A stretch of DNA of 64,000 nucleotides from Schistosoma mansoni (GCF_000237925.1 NW_017386028.1:1240001-1304000), one strand, 5' to 3'; shown: positions 43,193-55,930, numbered from the stretch's first letter. A program made the numbers and translations. The notes: generated by a model from the letters alone, not told the origin.

Positions 43193-44282
43193 GCTAAGCA
43201 TTGTTTATAGTTCATATCCAAGTGCCTTGCTGCTCCTCATTTTCTTTTTTCTTCTTCAGAATCTTGCTCTGAGGGCAAAGCTATGGCACTTTTGACGTCT
43301 GGAGGAAATTCGACATAGGTGCTCTCCCAAGGTCACAGTTCACCCCAGGCGCTCTGCAAATCTACTTTGTAACAACTATAAACTTAAAAAATTATATTGC
43401 ATACTTAACACGACCAGAAATCTAGCATACATAAACCTGGTCATTAACGCTCCAAGAAATCCGCACGGATGTACTGTTATTCACTTTTATTGATTTATCT
43501 ATTTGACGACCCTATTTGGGGGGCATGCTGTCAGCAAATAAATGTAATTTATAGATCATGCCTGTAAAAACGGTGTGTATCTGTCCTGGCAGAAATATAT
43601 TAATAACAATATTTCGTGTGAGAGTTATATTTCCTGTTATCTCATACTGAATTTCGAAAGGTTTGTGTATTAAAAAATTATAGTCGCGGGTTCCAACTGT
43701 TCTGTTCCCGATCGGAATAAAAGTCTACTGCCACCACTTTACGGACTTTTGATATTCATTTAACAAGAGTGACTATAAGCAGTGAAAATTTTCATTTGGA
43801 ACGTATTCGTGATCTGCCCGCTTTACATAATTCGTATTTCCTCTACTCCCTTGATCTATCTGCCTACTAACCTGCGGGAGAATTCATCTCGATCTAGTTT
43901 AAGACCTTGAAACGATGGGCCGCCTAGTGATGAGTGAGTCCGATGTATGTCTAATCTGCCTTGGGAGAGGAGAGACGAAAACTATTCTATCACCTGTTGC
44001 GTTGACAGGCGACAAAAAGAGAATAGTTGGCTGGAACACTACTTTGTCCATTCCTGATTCAGATTGATGTAAAATGGCACGACCAAAAAGCACAAGGAGT
44101 TAAGATAGTATGGTCACGTCCAAACCACGTATTCTATAGAATAATGTAGTACAAAAGGTTATGTTTAAACAACATTAATATTAGAATCACACATCAAATG
44201 AACGCTTATGATTCATAAAATGAACCAGACCTTGAATTAAGTGTAAAATTGTTTCCAAAACCAGCTATCATTATTCGTCATT
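43193..44282. other. Non-coding stretch, nothing firmly recognised
   Basis: No exon or matched repeat was seen. An open stretch at 43899-44093 (minus) resembles nothing known. Confidence 0.4.
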
Positions 44283-44783
44283 GTTCCCTTATTTCTCTCT
44301 TCACATAGAGTTCAGCCCCTCGTAAGAGCTCAGAATGGTGGTGATGTTCCCAGGTATTTCATGATTCATGGTTCCCTTACCTGCTCCATCAAATTCTTTT
44401 TCATAATCGAGGAAAGTGATGCATAGAGGTGAGTTTCCTTCAGTTGATGTTGCACAGTGATCTGTAATGTCACGACATGACCGGTACGTGATCTACCCTA
44501 ACGTAGGCCAGTTTGTTGGTTTCCGATTCGGGGGTCTACTGGATACCCCACTAGATTCCGCCACATTGTTGAAAACGTTGCTTGCAACTGTTACAAGAGT
44601 GATGCCTCGGAACTTCCCACGATTACTAAGAGCTACTTTAGTTAGTATCTTGGCGTCGAATACCTGTCCACAATTTGTTGGTTCTTGTTCTTCCTCTAAT
44701 AGTCCACTGAGAATAGAGGAACAGTGAGTCTTTTGTACACAAGGCGTGCAAAAACTAGATACATCCTGATTAAACATGTTCAC
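44283..44783 (-). mobile_element. RTE-type LINE fragment, reverse transcriptase core
   Basis: The minus strand reads G-K-F-R-G-I-T-L-V-T-V-A-S-N-V-F-N-N-V (about 44575-44625), then, after a stop and frame changes, C-I-T-F-L-D-Y-E-K-E-F-D (near 44400), the RT palm. It is the part of family B that is missing from 12488-13990. Both ends are truncated and frames broken. Confidence 0.7.
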
Positions 44784-44989
44784 AGGGATACCGCAGAAGA
44801 ACTGAATTAGCTCTTAGTTAACTGTAATAAAGTTAGAAATCCAGATCAAGCCTGTAAATATTTGTGCTTTTCAAAATTTGATGTTAGACCTATCTTTCGA
44901 AATATCGAGTCTTGGTCGTGAGGAAGGGACACTTAGCATCAAAATCACTTGGAGCTACTTCGTGTAACACTTACTAGTGCCACCGACGT

Positions 44990-47040
44990 AAAGGATATCC
45001 TACTAGCCAGTCTGTTATATCTTGTGAACGTAGTGAACGTATCTTGGGAACGTAAGAATGCTGCCTTGCATACTGCACTGGAAGCACAATCTCATCCGGA
45101 ACATCCCTAAGGAATCTTGCGAGAAGTTTTTCCGTGGAAGAAATATCATTGTGCAAGGTGTACCGTAAAATACGGACCCTGGCCAAGCAAACTTTGATAT
45201 TAGGGAATGGAAATTCATCAGGCAATCCTTGAAGCTCAAAAACATACTGACTAAACATGTGACGAGACTAGCCAAGATGGACGGAGATTCTAGACCCCGG
45301 CTATTGAAGATAACTTTCCCATACCACCATGTGGCTTCTGCAACTCTGGAAGCATTTTGTGCCAACAGACTTCGGTTGCAAGCTGGAATCCACATGCATC
45401 CGGATAGGCCACACGACGCCAGGATCAAGCGCAAAGGCAAATTGGAGCTGACAATTTCACTTGTGGACTGCCTTGATCATAAAAAAACGTGTAAATGACA
45501 GGGAGCACCAACTCGGAAAAACTTGTATAGGTAGGCTACCTGTCCATTCACATAAGTCCCATACAGACAAATAGGAAGGAGAAGCTCAAGGATTTCAAAT
45601 TGAAAGCACAAACTGCTTATACATGAACGCCGGGAGTTTACCAAATAAAATGGATGAGCTACTTGGACTTAGCAACGCTAATAATGCTCATCTGACAGGA
45701 ATATCTCAAACGTGGGTATCTTCTCAGTTAATGGATCAGGAGCCAGCAATACCCGAGATATCTTTGTTTCGCAACGACAGACAAACAGGAATGGGGGGGT
45801 GGAGCAGCTGGAACGATTATCCAACTCTACTCGTCTCGGATTCACTCATATTCTGATTTTAGGGGATTTCAAATACAAATGAAGAGTTCCTAGTTGACAA
45901 TCTATCAATTCTGGCTCTCCTGGGGAGAAGCGATCACGTCGTCATAGCCTTAAGTTTTGTCATCAAAACTGAGCTAAGATATCCCACCACCAACAGCCAC
46001 TGGAATTTCAAACGGTTGAATGTGTCAGCTTTACACGACTATCTGTAACAGTTGGGTTGAGATGTTCACCCTCAACTTGAAGTGGATGCTCATTGGGATT
46101 TCTTATCGCACACACTGACTCACATCACACCAATTTTCGATGGAGATAGACACAGCGAACCTTCGAGCTACTGACCGGTGGCCCTTCTCTTTATACGTTC
46201 AAAAATTATGGAGTCCCTGATATGTGACGGTATACACGATTATTTATTATCCTTAGACGGCATAGTTTCAGGAAGGGTCATTCTTGTGTAGGCAACCTGC
46301 TGACTGCGGTGGACAGATGGGCAACCCTCCTTGATCTCAAGGGGAAGGTTGACGTCATCTACGATGACATCTCAAATGCTTCTGATAGGGCCAACCATAT
46401 ATGTCTTATCAATAAGCTCAAGCGATTGGGTATCAAACCACCTCTAATTGAATGGTTCACTTCATTTTAACGTCAGGGTTGATTTCACGTTCTCTCAGGT
46501 TATGGAATGTTCTAGTGGGGTCCTTCAGGGTTCAGTACTAGGACCTCTTCTCTTCTTGATTTATATAAACAGCCTTCTTACTCACTGCTTTTTGTTGATG
46601 ATGTGAAACTTTGGAGAGAGATGCGCAACCAAGAGGATATACTGGCACTTCGGGAGGATCTGACTCGACTTTAAACTTGGACAGACGATAACGGACTTAC
46701 TTCCAACACTTCAAAGTGTAAAGTAGTCCATCTGAAACATGTTGCAGACTACAGCTACAACTTAGATGACTACTCTCTAGAAGTATCCCTACTTGGAGAA
46801 AAAATAGGAGTGCTGTTACCCTATGATTTGAAGTCTTACGCTAACTGTGACAAAAATGCCTTTCAAGCAAACCTTGCACTGGTAACATTGAAGCTCATTT
46901 GTGGCCAGTTTGAAGGGAGAACCTTCCACATAATCCTCAACAGTTTTATTCGTCCCCATTCAGAGTACGGAAACATAGTATTTCCTCCCTCCCTCCAAAA
47001 GGATAAGGACACCCTGGAGCACATCCACCAGCGAGCCACG
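44990..47040 (+). mobile_element. CR1-type LINE (pido/Perere-like), left part, split by Gypsy insertion
   Basis: Plus-strand LINE: the end of an ORF1-like frame (P-R-L-L-K-I-T-F, 45229-45498), endonuclease start (M-N-A-G-S-L-P-N-K-M-D-E-L) at 45623, RT palm pieces at about 46170-46620 (D-D-V-K-L-W-R-E-M), and the C-terminal region to 47040. Frames are broken and there is an internal loss in the endonuclease around 45860-46050. The sequence stops mid-motif at GAGCCACG and resumes at 52004 after the Gypsy element. Confidence 0.8.
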
Positions 47041-47097
47041 TCAGCATTCAATGTCGAACACTTACAGAGCTATTGATTTTGGGGAATTGTTTACAGT
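47041..47097 (-). repeat. Partial 3' LTR of the Gypsy element
   Basis: Matches the outer end of the 5' LTR (CAATGTCGAACACTTACAGA, GCTATTGATTTTGGGGA). It lies beside a G-rich polypurine tract on the minus strand. Only part of the LTR is recognisable. Confidence 0.75.
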
Positions 47098-50000
47098 TAC
47101 AGATCACTCCCCCCCTAGTGAGGTAGTGATGCCCCTACGACGTAGCCAGCCAGAAGTTGAAACCCAACGAGTTTGTCGCTGGTTAACACTCTTTTGATAG
47201 CTTGTTATGTTTAGCAGCGTCTGGTCGCTTTTATTTACCATAACGAACCATGAAATACAGTATAGTAATCATGAAACAAAGTACCATCCCAATCCCGGCT
47301 CTTTATAAACTTCATCGTTCTTTTCCAGCCGTCCCGGAAAAGAAAAAAATAGAACGTGTGAGTGCGTGTTGAAATACACTCACATTTGCGTAAAGACACA
47401 AGGTGAGCGGAAAAAAGGTAAATAAACTAATACGCCTGCGACAGCGTAAAAGCGATTGAAAAAATTGTTTTTTGTTTGTTTTTTTAATAAAAATATACAT
47501 ACGCTTGTAAGTAAAAAAATTGTTTTTTTGAATAGATATATAAGTATGAGCATATTCAATTTTTTTATAGTATAAAATGCAAGGGAAGATCGGGATAAAC
47601 TTTGTGTCCTACGTGCAATAGTCGTTCAAATGTTCTAGAAATCTTACTCCTCTTCCAGAACACGTTGTCCTAAGTTTATTTTCAGACGCTGATGGAGTAT
47701 CAACGCACGTGCCGGCTGTCGAATAGGGTACTACAAGTGTAGGAGCCGTGTCGTTCGATTGTACCGAAGGAAAATCGACGTAGACAGGATTTCCCTCTAA
47801 GTAGGCTGCTTTGAGACTATCGATACTGATGCTATCGTTCGTGCCAATCTTATCAACTATATAGTACTTAAGTTCACGCTGAAGAACTTTGAAGGGTCCT
47901 TCGTATGCTGATTCGAGAGGTCGTCGATGTGAGTCTCGACGAACGAAGACGTGTGTACTATGTCGTAATTCAGGTTGAACGAAAACATCAGTTGATTGAG
48001 GTCGAGTGTGAGCAGGTTTAACTGAACGCATTGCGTTTGTAAGCCTGCCCGTGTAAGAGTTTAGATCCATGTTCAATGAGGAAGCCGAGTGATCTACGAA
48101 TTCTCCTGTAAGCCGGAGTGTCGTTCCATAAATGGGTTGAGATGCAGTGCATTCAATGTCAGCTTTTACTGCATTGCGGATACCTAGCAAGATGAGTGGA
48201 AGAGCGTCTGTCCACTGTGAAACGTTTGCAGCTGATAGAGAAGCTTTTAGTTGTCGATGAAAACGTTCTACCAACCCGTTTGCTTGTGGGTGGTAGGCGG
48301 TCGTTCGGAAGCGAGTGATTCCTAATAGTGAGGTCAGACAACGGAAAAGTCCAAATTCGAACTGGCGTCCACGGTCTGTAGTGATCGTTGAAGGGCAGTC
48401 AAAATTTGCTACCCATCGTCCGACGAAAGCGCGAGTCATTGTTTCAGCAGTAATGTCCTTAATAGGTACTGCTTCTGGCCATCGAGTGAAACTGTCTACG
48501 CATGTTAAAAGATATGAGTATCCGTTTGAATTGGGTAAGGGTCCTACCAAATCTAGATGAACATGGTCGAAACGAGCATCAGGAGTTCTGAAAGAGCCTA
48601 AGTGACATTTGTTGTGTCTGATTACCTTAGATTTCTGGCAGCTTTCACAGGAGCGTGCCCACTCCCTCACGTCTTTATTCATGCCAGGCCAGCGAAATCG
48701 TCCTGCTATCAGCTTGATGGGTGCACGAACATCTGGATGAGAAAGATTGTGCAACGTATTGAAGACGTTGAGTCGGTAATGTTTCGGTACGATTGGACGA
48801 TCCCTACCAGTCGATGTGTCGCAAAGTAAGGTTTCCTTACCTGTTCCCATCTGCCTAATACGTAGTTTTAAAGTTGTCGAGGACAACTCGTGCTAAAGAC
48901 TAGTGTCTTCTTTTTGAAGCTGAGCGAGTTTAAGAAGGTCGATTCCTTGGAAACTGTTCAAGGAACTTATTTGAGACAAAGCGTCTGCGACTACATTGTT
49001 TGCTCCAGAAATGTGTTGTATGTCTGAAGTAAACTTCGAAATGTAGTCCAATTGTCGAGACTCTCGAGGTGAGTACTTGTCTGAGGATGAGCTTAAAGAG
49101 AAGGTAAGAGGTTTATGATCGGCAAAAGTGTGAACTCTCTTTCTTCGATGGAATGTTGGAAATGTCGTACAGCACAATACATAGCTAGGAGTTCCCTACC
49201 GAAAGTGCTGTACCTAGATTCACTGTCTAGCAGCCGTCTCGAGAAAAATCCTAAAGGTTGCCAGGAGTGGTTTGACCCATTGTTGTAAGACTGCTCCGAT
49301 TGCTGAGCCGGATGCGTCCGCGGCGATACTAATGGGCGCTTGAGTGTCCTGATGTGCTAGGAAGGTTGCCTTTGCGATGAGTTCCTTAATTGTGGAGAAT
49401 GCTTTTCGAGCGGTGTCGTCCAGATTAATTTCGCATTTAGCGGCTTCGTAAGCATTTTGGTATGAAACGTCTATAGGAACTTACGAGACCGTTAAATGTG
49501 CTCAATTGTTTGATGGTGGTCGGTTCTGGGTAATCCAGAATGGCCGTCACTATGTTTCTAAGAGACCGGATGCCTTGAGCATCAATGGTGTGTCCTAGGA
49601 AGTCTAAGGAGTTTGTTCCAATTTGGCATTTCTGAATGTTGACAGTAATGTCATGCCCTTGTAGTCGTTCGAAAACAATGTTCAGATGCTGGAGATATGA
49701 TTCTCTGTCCGGACTTGCTATGAGACAGTCATCAACATACGCATGTACGAAGTTGAGACCTCGGAAGACGTCGTCTATGAACCTTTGGAAGGTTTGAGCA
49801 GCCTTCCTTAGACCGAAAGACATTCGTAAAAATTCAAAGAGACCGAAAGGAGTGATGATGGCGGTTTTCGGAATGTCGTCAGTTGCCATAGGTATTTGGT
49901 TATAAGCTTTAACCAAGTCGATTTTCGAAAAGACAGTTGTACCTTTCAAGGTAGCTGTCAAATCGTGGATGTGGGGCAACGGGTAACGATCGGGAATGGT

Positions 50001-51677
50001 TTTAGCATTCAGACGCCGATAATCACCATTTGGACGCCAATCATTGCTGTCCTTTTTAGGGACCATGCGCAAGGGAGATGACCAAGGGCTATTTGACGGT
50101 CGAACTATTCTTAAGTCTAGCATGTGGTCGAATTCATTTTTAGCTAACCTAAGGTTTTCAGGAGCCAGTCGACGTGCTTTTGAGAATACAGGTGGTCCTG
50201 TAGTCGAGATGTGATGTGTAACATTGCTGGTTACATAAGGCAATTTCGGTTGCGGTTGATATATCCCAGAGTACCTATCTAGTAACGGTTGATATAAGGG
50301 GTCTATGGTGTGCTTAATTGTGACTGGAGATAATTTGCAACCAGAAAGAGGAGTTACTAAAACAGATAACTTAGTGTTTCCGTCTATTAACCTTCGTGAG
50401 CGTGTGACGATGAATAGATTATGGTATTGTAACAGGTCTGTACCAATGATTGGCATAGAAACATCTGCAACCACGAAAATCCAGTGAATGGGTTTGCGTA
50501 AACCCACGTTAAGGTCAACGTACCTTTTACCATATGTGGCGATCGGTTTTCCATTCGCCGCCTGTAAGCTTAAAACAGACTCGTGAAGCCTATCGTTAGC
50601 ATTAGCAGGAAGAACGCTAACTTCTGTACCGGTGTCGACGAGGTAGCAATTTTTCTTTGCCGTTAACGCGTGCCGACTGGGAAGTTTCCCGAATTGTTTT
50701 TCGTGTCGGTCGATTTTAGGTTCGGAAATTGCAGGGTGTTCTGCAATTTCTGGAGGACTTTCCATACTGGTTACGATACCAGCACCAGTTGAGGTTATCC
50801 GTCTCTCGTGGTCTGGAGACAGATCGCCTACGTGAAACGCTTCTTCGTTGGGTTTGTGACCGTATACGGTCATTACGAAATCGAAGATAGCGTGTCAGTG
50901 TATGACATAGTTCCGTGATGTCATCCTGGGTCGTTTGAGGTTCTTCTTTGACTGAAAAACCATCTGCATTCGAAGATTTCGTGATTTCCAAGATGCGGTC
51001 GGCATATGCAGCCAGCCCGTCTACGGCGTTGTTTTGAAGCGAAACCAGAACTGCTTGCACCTGTTGCGGGAGTTTAGATAAGAAGAGCTGTTTGAATAGG
51101 CCTTCGTCGAAAGTTCTTTGACCTATCACCTCTCTCATCCTAAGCAACATATCTGTTGCAGAACCATGTTGCAAGTCGATGTTATTAAGAAGTTAGTCTA
51201 ACCTTTGTCGGTCGGTTAGATCTCCGCGTTTAAAAGTCAATCGTTTAAGAGTTTCGTAAGGTTCCGAAACATCACTAGTGAACATATTAGGTGCTACGTA
51301 ACTGTTAAACTCGCGCGACAGTGCCTTAACAACCGCGAGGAACTGTGTGCGTGAGTCCGTAATGTCGTGCCCGTTAAGGTCGGCTTCTGCGTAGCAGAAC
51401 CAGGCTTCCATATAGTCCGGCCAAAAAGGAGTTGGCTGAATCGAGGGTTAGGGGGTAGTCTTTAACTTAAATACTTTGGGTGTCTGTTCCGCCATAGTGA
51501 GAAATCAAATATCATAATGAACGAAAAATAAATAGTTGAAGTATATCCGAAAAACTCCAAAAAAGTATCACAATATATAAAAGTCAAATAAAGCAAAACA
51601 ATGATTTATGAAGTTCCAAAGAGGGAACAGACTCACAGTTTATCATTTGGTGTACCAGATAACGTCGGGCTCACCGC

Positions 51678-52003
51678 TGAAGATACCACCACTATTGTAG
51701 TTTGACAGCACTTTACCAGTAACACCTTCTATAACCGAATCGCGCCTATCCAGTTAAAATCAGAAGTCAGAAGCGAGGAGGTTGGAAGATATATTCGATG
51801 GGTTATCAATAAATCAAGAAGTGACTGATCTAATCTGGCTAGTGATCGTAGGAGATGCTTCCCACGCCGTTCTGTAACGTGATCTGGTACGGATGCATGA
51901 CCGAGCGCCTTCAGCTAAACAAGTCCACTAAAACTAATGTGGTCAGCATCCAATGTCGAACACTTACAGAGCTATTGATTTTGGGGATTTATTTACAACT
52001 ACA
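51678..52003 (-). repeat. 5' LTR of the Gypsy element
   Basis: On the minus strand it starts TGTGTAGTTGTAAATAAATC and ends GGTATCTTCA just before the primer-binding site. The outer edge meets LINE sequence directly. A related LTR is at 30525-30768. Confidence 0.8.
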
Positions 52004-52331
52004 CACGAAATCAGCTCGTGGACTCAAATTCAAGCCTTATGAAGAGCGCCTCCAATCACTTAACCTTTACCCATAAGGGTATAGGAGTCTTAGGGGTGGC
52101 CTTCTAATGGCTTACAGTATCCTTAATACTTCTGGATATCCCCTTAGACAGCTAATTAAGTTTAGCTCCGACGCAAATCTAAGGGGTATAACCCAGAAAT
52201 TGGAGACTCAACACAATTGAACGGACCGTAGACACAACTTCTACTCCTTAAGAGTAGTTAAATGTTAGAATTCGCTGCCGACTGAGCTAGTCCAAGAGAC
52301 TTTCCAGGAGTCTTTTAAGAGAAAAGCTTAT
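52004..52331 (+). mobile_element. CR1-type LINE, right part after Gypsy insertion
   Basis: Continues the LINE interrupted at 47040: CGAAATCAGCTCGTGGACTC aligns with 53674 of the next copy, directly after its GAGCCACG. It contains the C-terminal tail (S-F-K-R end) and stops where the next LINE copy begins. Confidence 0.85.
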
Positions 52332-52334
52332 TCA

Positions 52335-54170
52335 GTTACGCAGCTTCTCTTCGACAAGGCAAAACTGGAGTTTCCCAACTGTTTGGTCCTAATGACCCGA
52401 CCAATAACGACGGTGATGCCGCTAACCTTTTGGCTGAACAATACTCCCAGACATTCCAGCTGATCCACATCAACTATACTGACGAAAGCTTCATCTGAAA
52501 CTGCCCAGGACTTTCCGAATTGAACCCCAGCACTGGCCTGGTGCTCCGTAAACTGCAGCACCTAAGAAAAGACACTTCTCCTGGTCCGGATATGGTTCAT
52601 TCCGCTGTATTGAGGGAAGCAGCTTCAATCCTGGCGACACCACTTAGCGTGATGTTTGCACACTCGCTAAGCAGAGGCGAACTACCGGAAATTTGGAAGC
52701 TGGCCCACATCACACCAATTTTCAAAGGATGTCGACGCAGTGAACCCTCAAGCTACCGACCAGTGGCCCTTCTCTCCATACCTTCCAAAATTATGGAATC
52801 CCTAATATATGACGGTATACTAGAATACTTATCATCCTCAAAGTTCTTCTCACCCCAACAGCATGGTTTCAGAAAAGGTCATTTTTGTATGACCAACCTG
52901 CTGACTGCGGTGGATAGATGGACAACCATCCTTGATCGCAAGGGGAAAGTTGATGTCATCTACCTGGATTTCTCAAAAGATTTTGATAGGGTCAACCACG
53001 TATGTCTTATCAAGAAGCTTGGACGATTGGGTATAAAACCCCCTCTGATTGATTGGCTCTCTTCATATTTAGAAAACCGACACTTTAAGGTCACGGTTAA
53101 CTTCACTCTCTCTCAGGCTATGGAATGTCCTAGTGGGGTCCCCCAGGGCTCAATACTAGGACCTCTTCACTTCTTGATTTACATTAACGATCTTCCTCAA
53201 CAAGTTTCATCTGACTTATTGCTTTTTGCTGATGATGTGAAACTTTGGAGAGAGATACGTAATCATAATGATATACTAGTTCTTCAGGAGGATCTGACCC
53301 GACTTCAAAGTTGGGCAGACGACAACGGACTTACCTTCAACACTTCAAAGTGCAAAGAAGTCCATCTGAGACATGTTGCAGACTATAGTTATAACTTAGG
53401 TAACTCCTCTCTAGAAGTTTCCCAAGTCGAAAAAGACTTAGGAGTGTTGGTACCCTATGACCTGAAATCGTATGCGAACTGTGACAAAAACGCCTTTCAA
53501 GCAAACCTTGCACTGGTAACATTGAAGCGCATTTTTGGCCAGTTTGACGGTAGAACCTTCCACATAATCTTCAACAGTTTTATTTGTCCTCATTTAGAGT
53601 ACGGAAACATAGTATTTCCTTCCTCCCTCCAAAAGGATAAGGACACTCTGGAACGTATACAACGTCGAGCCACGAAATCAGTTCGGGGACTCAAATTCAA
53701 ACCTTACGAAGAGCACCTCAAATCACTTAACCTTTACCCGTTAGAGTACAGGCGTCTTAGAGGTGACCTTCTTATGACTTACAGTATCCTTAATACTTCT
53801 GGTCATCCCCTTAAACATCTTCTTAAGCTTAGTCATAACACTAACCTGAGAGGTAACACCCAGAAATTGGAGACCCTACATAGCAGAACAGACTGCAGAC
53901 ACAACTTCTACTCCGTTAGAGTTGTCAAGTGCTGGAGTTCGCTGCCGACTGAGCTAGTCCAAGCGACCTCCCAGGAGTCCTTCAAGAGGCAACTTGACTT
54001 ATTCTTAAGGACTGAGGATAGTATCTTACTACGATTTAGCAGTTTCTTTTTCCTCTTTTATCTGTAATATAACTAGTTCACTGACTGGAGGTATTGGTGA
54101 TCCAATGCTACTAGATACAGAAGCCCATTAAGCGAAAGGTTCGTCTATTCTGTTCACATGCATTGAACAA
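52335..54170 (+). mobile_element. CR1-type LINE (pido/Perere-like), second copy
   Basis: Starts in the endonuclease/RT linker right after the truncated end of the previous copy, and carries a complete reverse transcriptase and C-terminus (52520-54067) plus a short 3' UTR. The endonuclease is absent. The 3' boundary is estimated. Confidence 0.82.
52520..54067 (+). pseudogene. CR1-type LINE reverse transcriptase, open frame
   Basis: 515 open codons, starting inside the linker before the RT; an in-frame stop just upstream (52497-52499, the I-TGA-N-C position) cuts it from earlier LINE sequence. Motifs: S-P-G-P-D-M-V-H, S-Y-R-P-V-A-L-L-S-I-P-S-K, Q-H-G-F-R-K-G-H, Y-L-D-F-S-K-D-F-D-R-V, G-V-P-Q-G-S-I-L-G-P, catalytic F-A-D-D-V-K-L-W, then thumb and C-terminal tail ending near 54067. 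All palm aspartates are present. Without an endonuclease it is probably not mobile by itself. Confidence 0.85.
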
Positions 54171-54258
54171 TTCCCAAGGTCACGGTCTTGAAACACGTTT
54201 GAGTGTACATCATGGTCTGTTCTGTTTTTACTTATATGATTTCACTGTTAGACTCTAG

Positions 54259-54632
54259 GTGTAAACCCACGGGCTTACCCGCTGGCAGGTCCCGAATTAA
54301 CAAATAAAATAATCGAACTTGTCAAACAAGCTAGTTCATACAAACAGCTTAAGAAGGGTGCAAACGAGGCGACCAAGGCTCTTAACAGAGGAAAAGCAGA
54401 GTTTATTGTAATGGCTGCAGACATAGATCCCCTTGAAATAGTTTTGCACTTGCCTCTTCTGTGTGAAGATAAGAATGTCCCTTACGTTTTCATCCCATCA
54501 CAAATGGCTTTGGGTCGTGCCTGTGGTGTATCCAGATCGGTGGCAGCCGTCGCTGTTACAGATAGTGAGGGCTCACAACTCAAACCTCTCGTCATTTCAA
54601 TACAACAGAGTATTGAGAAACTTCTTATCTAA
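54259..54632 (+). CDS. SNU13: SNU13/NHP2L1 (15.5K, L7Ae family), terminal exon
   Basis: SNU13 binds kink-turns in U4 snRNA and box C/D snoRNAs and nucleates assembly of the U4/U6.U5 tri-snRNP and snoRNPs. The exon follows a pyrimidine tract and AG (54257-54258) and encodes V-N-P-R-A-Y-P-L-A to the C-terminus in 123 codons. Human SNU13 has 128 residues, so only about five N-terminal residues are missing, expected from a tiny upstream exon not found here. Signature: [38 protein letters not shown]. An in-frame stop at 54249 lies before the acceptor, supporting a spliced gene rather than an intact retrocopy. The substitutions [10 protein letters not shown] near the end look like ordinary divergence. 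Confidence 0.93.
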
Positions 54633-54634
54633 CC

Positions 54635-54640
54635 AATAAA
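54635..54640 (+). terminator. Polyadenylation signal AATAAA of SNU13
   Basis: AATAAA begins two bases after the TAA stop (54630-54632), implying a 3' UTR of only about 20-30 bases. Confidence 0.7.
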
Positions 54641-55539
54641 GATATCATAACAACAGTGGCTTTTAACAATGACCGTTTTTGCTGTTAGTGACAGTCATTT
54701 ATTGAAATTCAGTCCATGATTTGTGTGTGGTTTGTGGAAGTTAGTTTCATAGTACATCTGAACGAATTTTTCTGGCAAACAGTGCCCAAAAAGAAAATGT
54801 ATAACTTTACTGATTATTCGAGAAAAGGCTACAAACTCTTAGGATACGACAGTAAAATTGACGGAAGTAACTTGCATAGTGTCTGACAAAGGGGCCACGT
54901 CCTTTTTATGCGGCCATTTTGTTGGCATCAGTTATAGTAAGACTAGCATCCCCAGTTAAACAGGTGAAAACGTCCTGCGGCTTTTTTCATAAAGCACAAT
55001 GTTTGGTAAGACAAGTTTTCGTTCTAAAACTAACGCTAAGGAAGTAAAATTCTCATATCCCACATACTTGTTAGGATAGGATGGGTCTTTCTGGAATGTA
55101 CAAACTCAGGATACTTAATTCATAAGCTAAGCGGTGTAGTATTTCTGGAGGAACTGGGTAATCTTCCTATCTAGTTGGTCTGATCACAATCCTACTGACC
55201 TAGTATTGAGAAAAATCAAATCCTTCGAATTCCTATAATATAGGGTATTATTGGCAGCGGTATCTATCCTTCTTTACATACACCACTTCTGCGTGTCACA
55301 TTCTGTTTCTACAGCGATTTCATGGTCATAGCATTTTCCGTGGTTCCCGTGATGTTTGGTTTTCGTGTTGGTCCGAGTAAACCCGGTTAGGTTACTCATC
55401 TGAATATTAGACCTATTCATATACTTGGTCCTACTGGTATTAAGGACGATAAAAAGGGGACATTTACAACCATACAGTTCTCATGGATATATTGAGGTAA
55501 ATATCAACCTTGGTGATCTAGATGATGAAGAAAACTTGT
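54641..55539. other. Non-coding stretch downstream of SNU13
   Basis: Nothing recognised. AT-rich with no convincing exon. Confidence 0.45.
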
Positions 55540-55930
55540 AGCTCGCAAGGAGGCTTTGTGTTGTTTGAGCTCAAAGAATGGTGGTCTCACAAGTATCGGT
55601 GGTAGGAAACATTTGTTCCCACGTGATTCAGTGAATCCCCCTTGGCTGAGGTTGTTGGGCCACGTACTACGTACACCTGAACACCAATTACCACGACGCG
55701 CAATGCTGACTAGTGTTGGGGATGGTTGGAAGAAAGTTAGGGGCGGCCAAACCAAAACGTGGCATCAGTCCTTGAAGTCACTGACTTCTGGTTTGAGCCA
55801 TGTTGGTAGATACAGACTACTTGGTTGGGGTCCGCGTGACTATAGTAACCAATGGTGTTGGAGACTCTCGGTAACATGGCTCAAAATCGATCACAATGAC
55901 GTAGGTGTACACACTCTTTATCTTTCCTTA
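55540..55930 (+). mobile_element. SR2-like RTE LINE, C-terminal fragment
   Basis: Encodes L-R-L-L-G-H-V-L-R-T-P and G-W-K-K-V-R-G-G-Q-T-K-T-W-H as in the full SR2 copy, then decays. 5'-truncated. Confidence 0.8.

Larger units (their letters stand above)
47041..52003 (-). mobile_element. Boudicca/CsRn1-like Ty3/Gypsy element inserted in a CR1 LINE
   Basis: The most complete LTR element in the window, about 4.96 kb, fossil. Parts in element order (minus strand): 5' LTR 51678-52003 (about 326 bases, near the 328 known for Boudicca); primer site just after it (GGTGAGCCCGACGTTA, like the tRNA-Trp site of the CsRn1 group); gag about 50.7-51.45 kb with a C/H-rich knuckle; protease with V-D-T-G-T-E near 50.63 kb; reverse transcriptase with Y-V-D-D near 49.74 kb; RNase H near 48.9-49.2 kb; integrase with H-H-C-C and D-D-E blocks 47.6-48.9 kb; polypurine tract near 47.10-47.12 kb; partial 3' LTR 47041-47097. 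Broken, with about four breaks in the coding region. A CACG target duplication flanks it. The overlapping LTR parts differ at about five of 62 bases, so it is moderately old. Confidence 0.92.

Noticed and set aside
43899-44093. 64-codon minus-strand frame
   Set aside because: No family resemblance and no second copy; not supported as a gene.
44974-45440. Minus-strand frames of 94 and 141 codons
   Set aside because: Shadows of the plus-strand CR1 ORF1 region; no domain seen.
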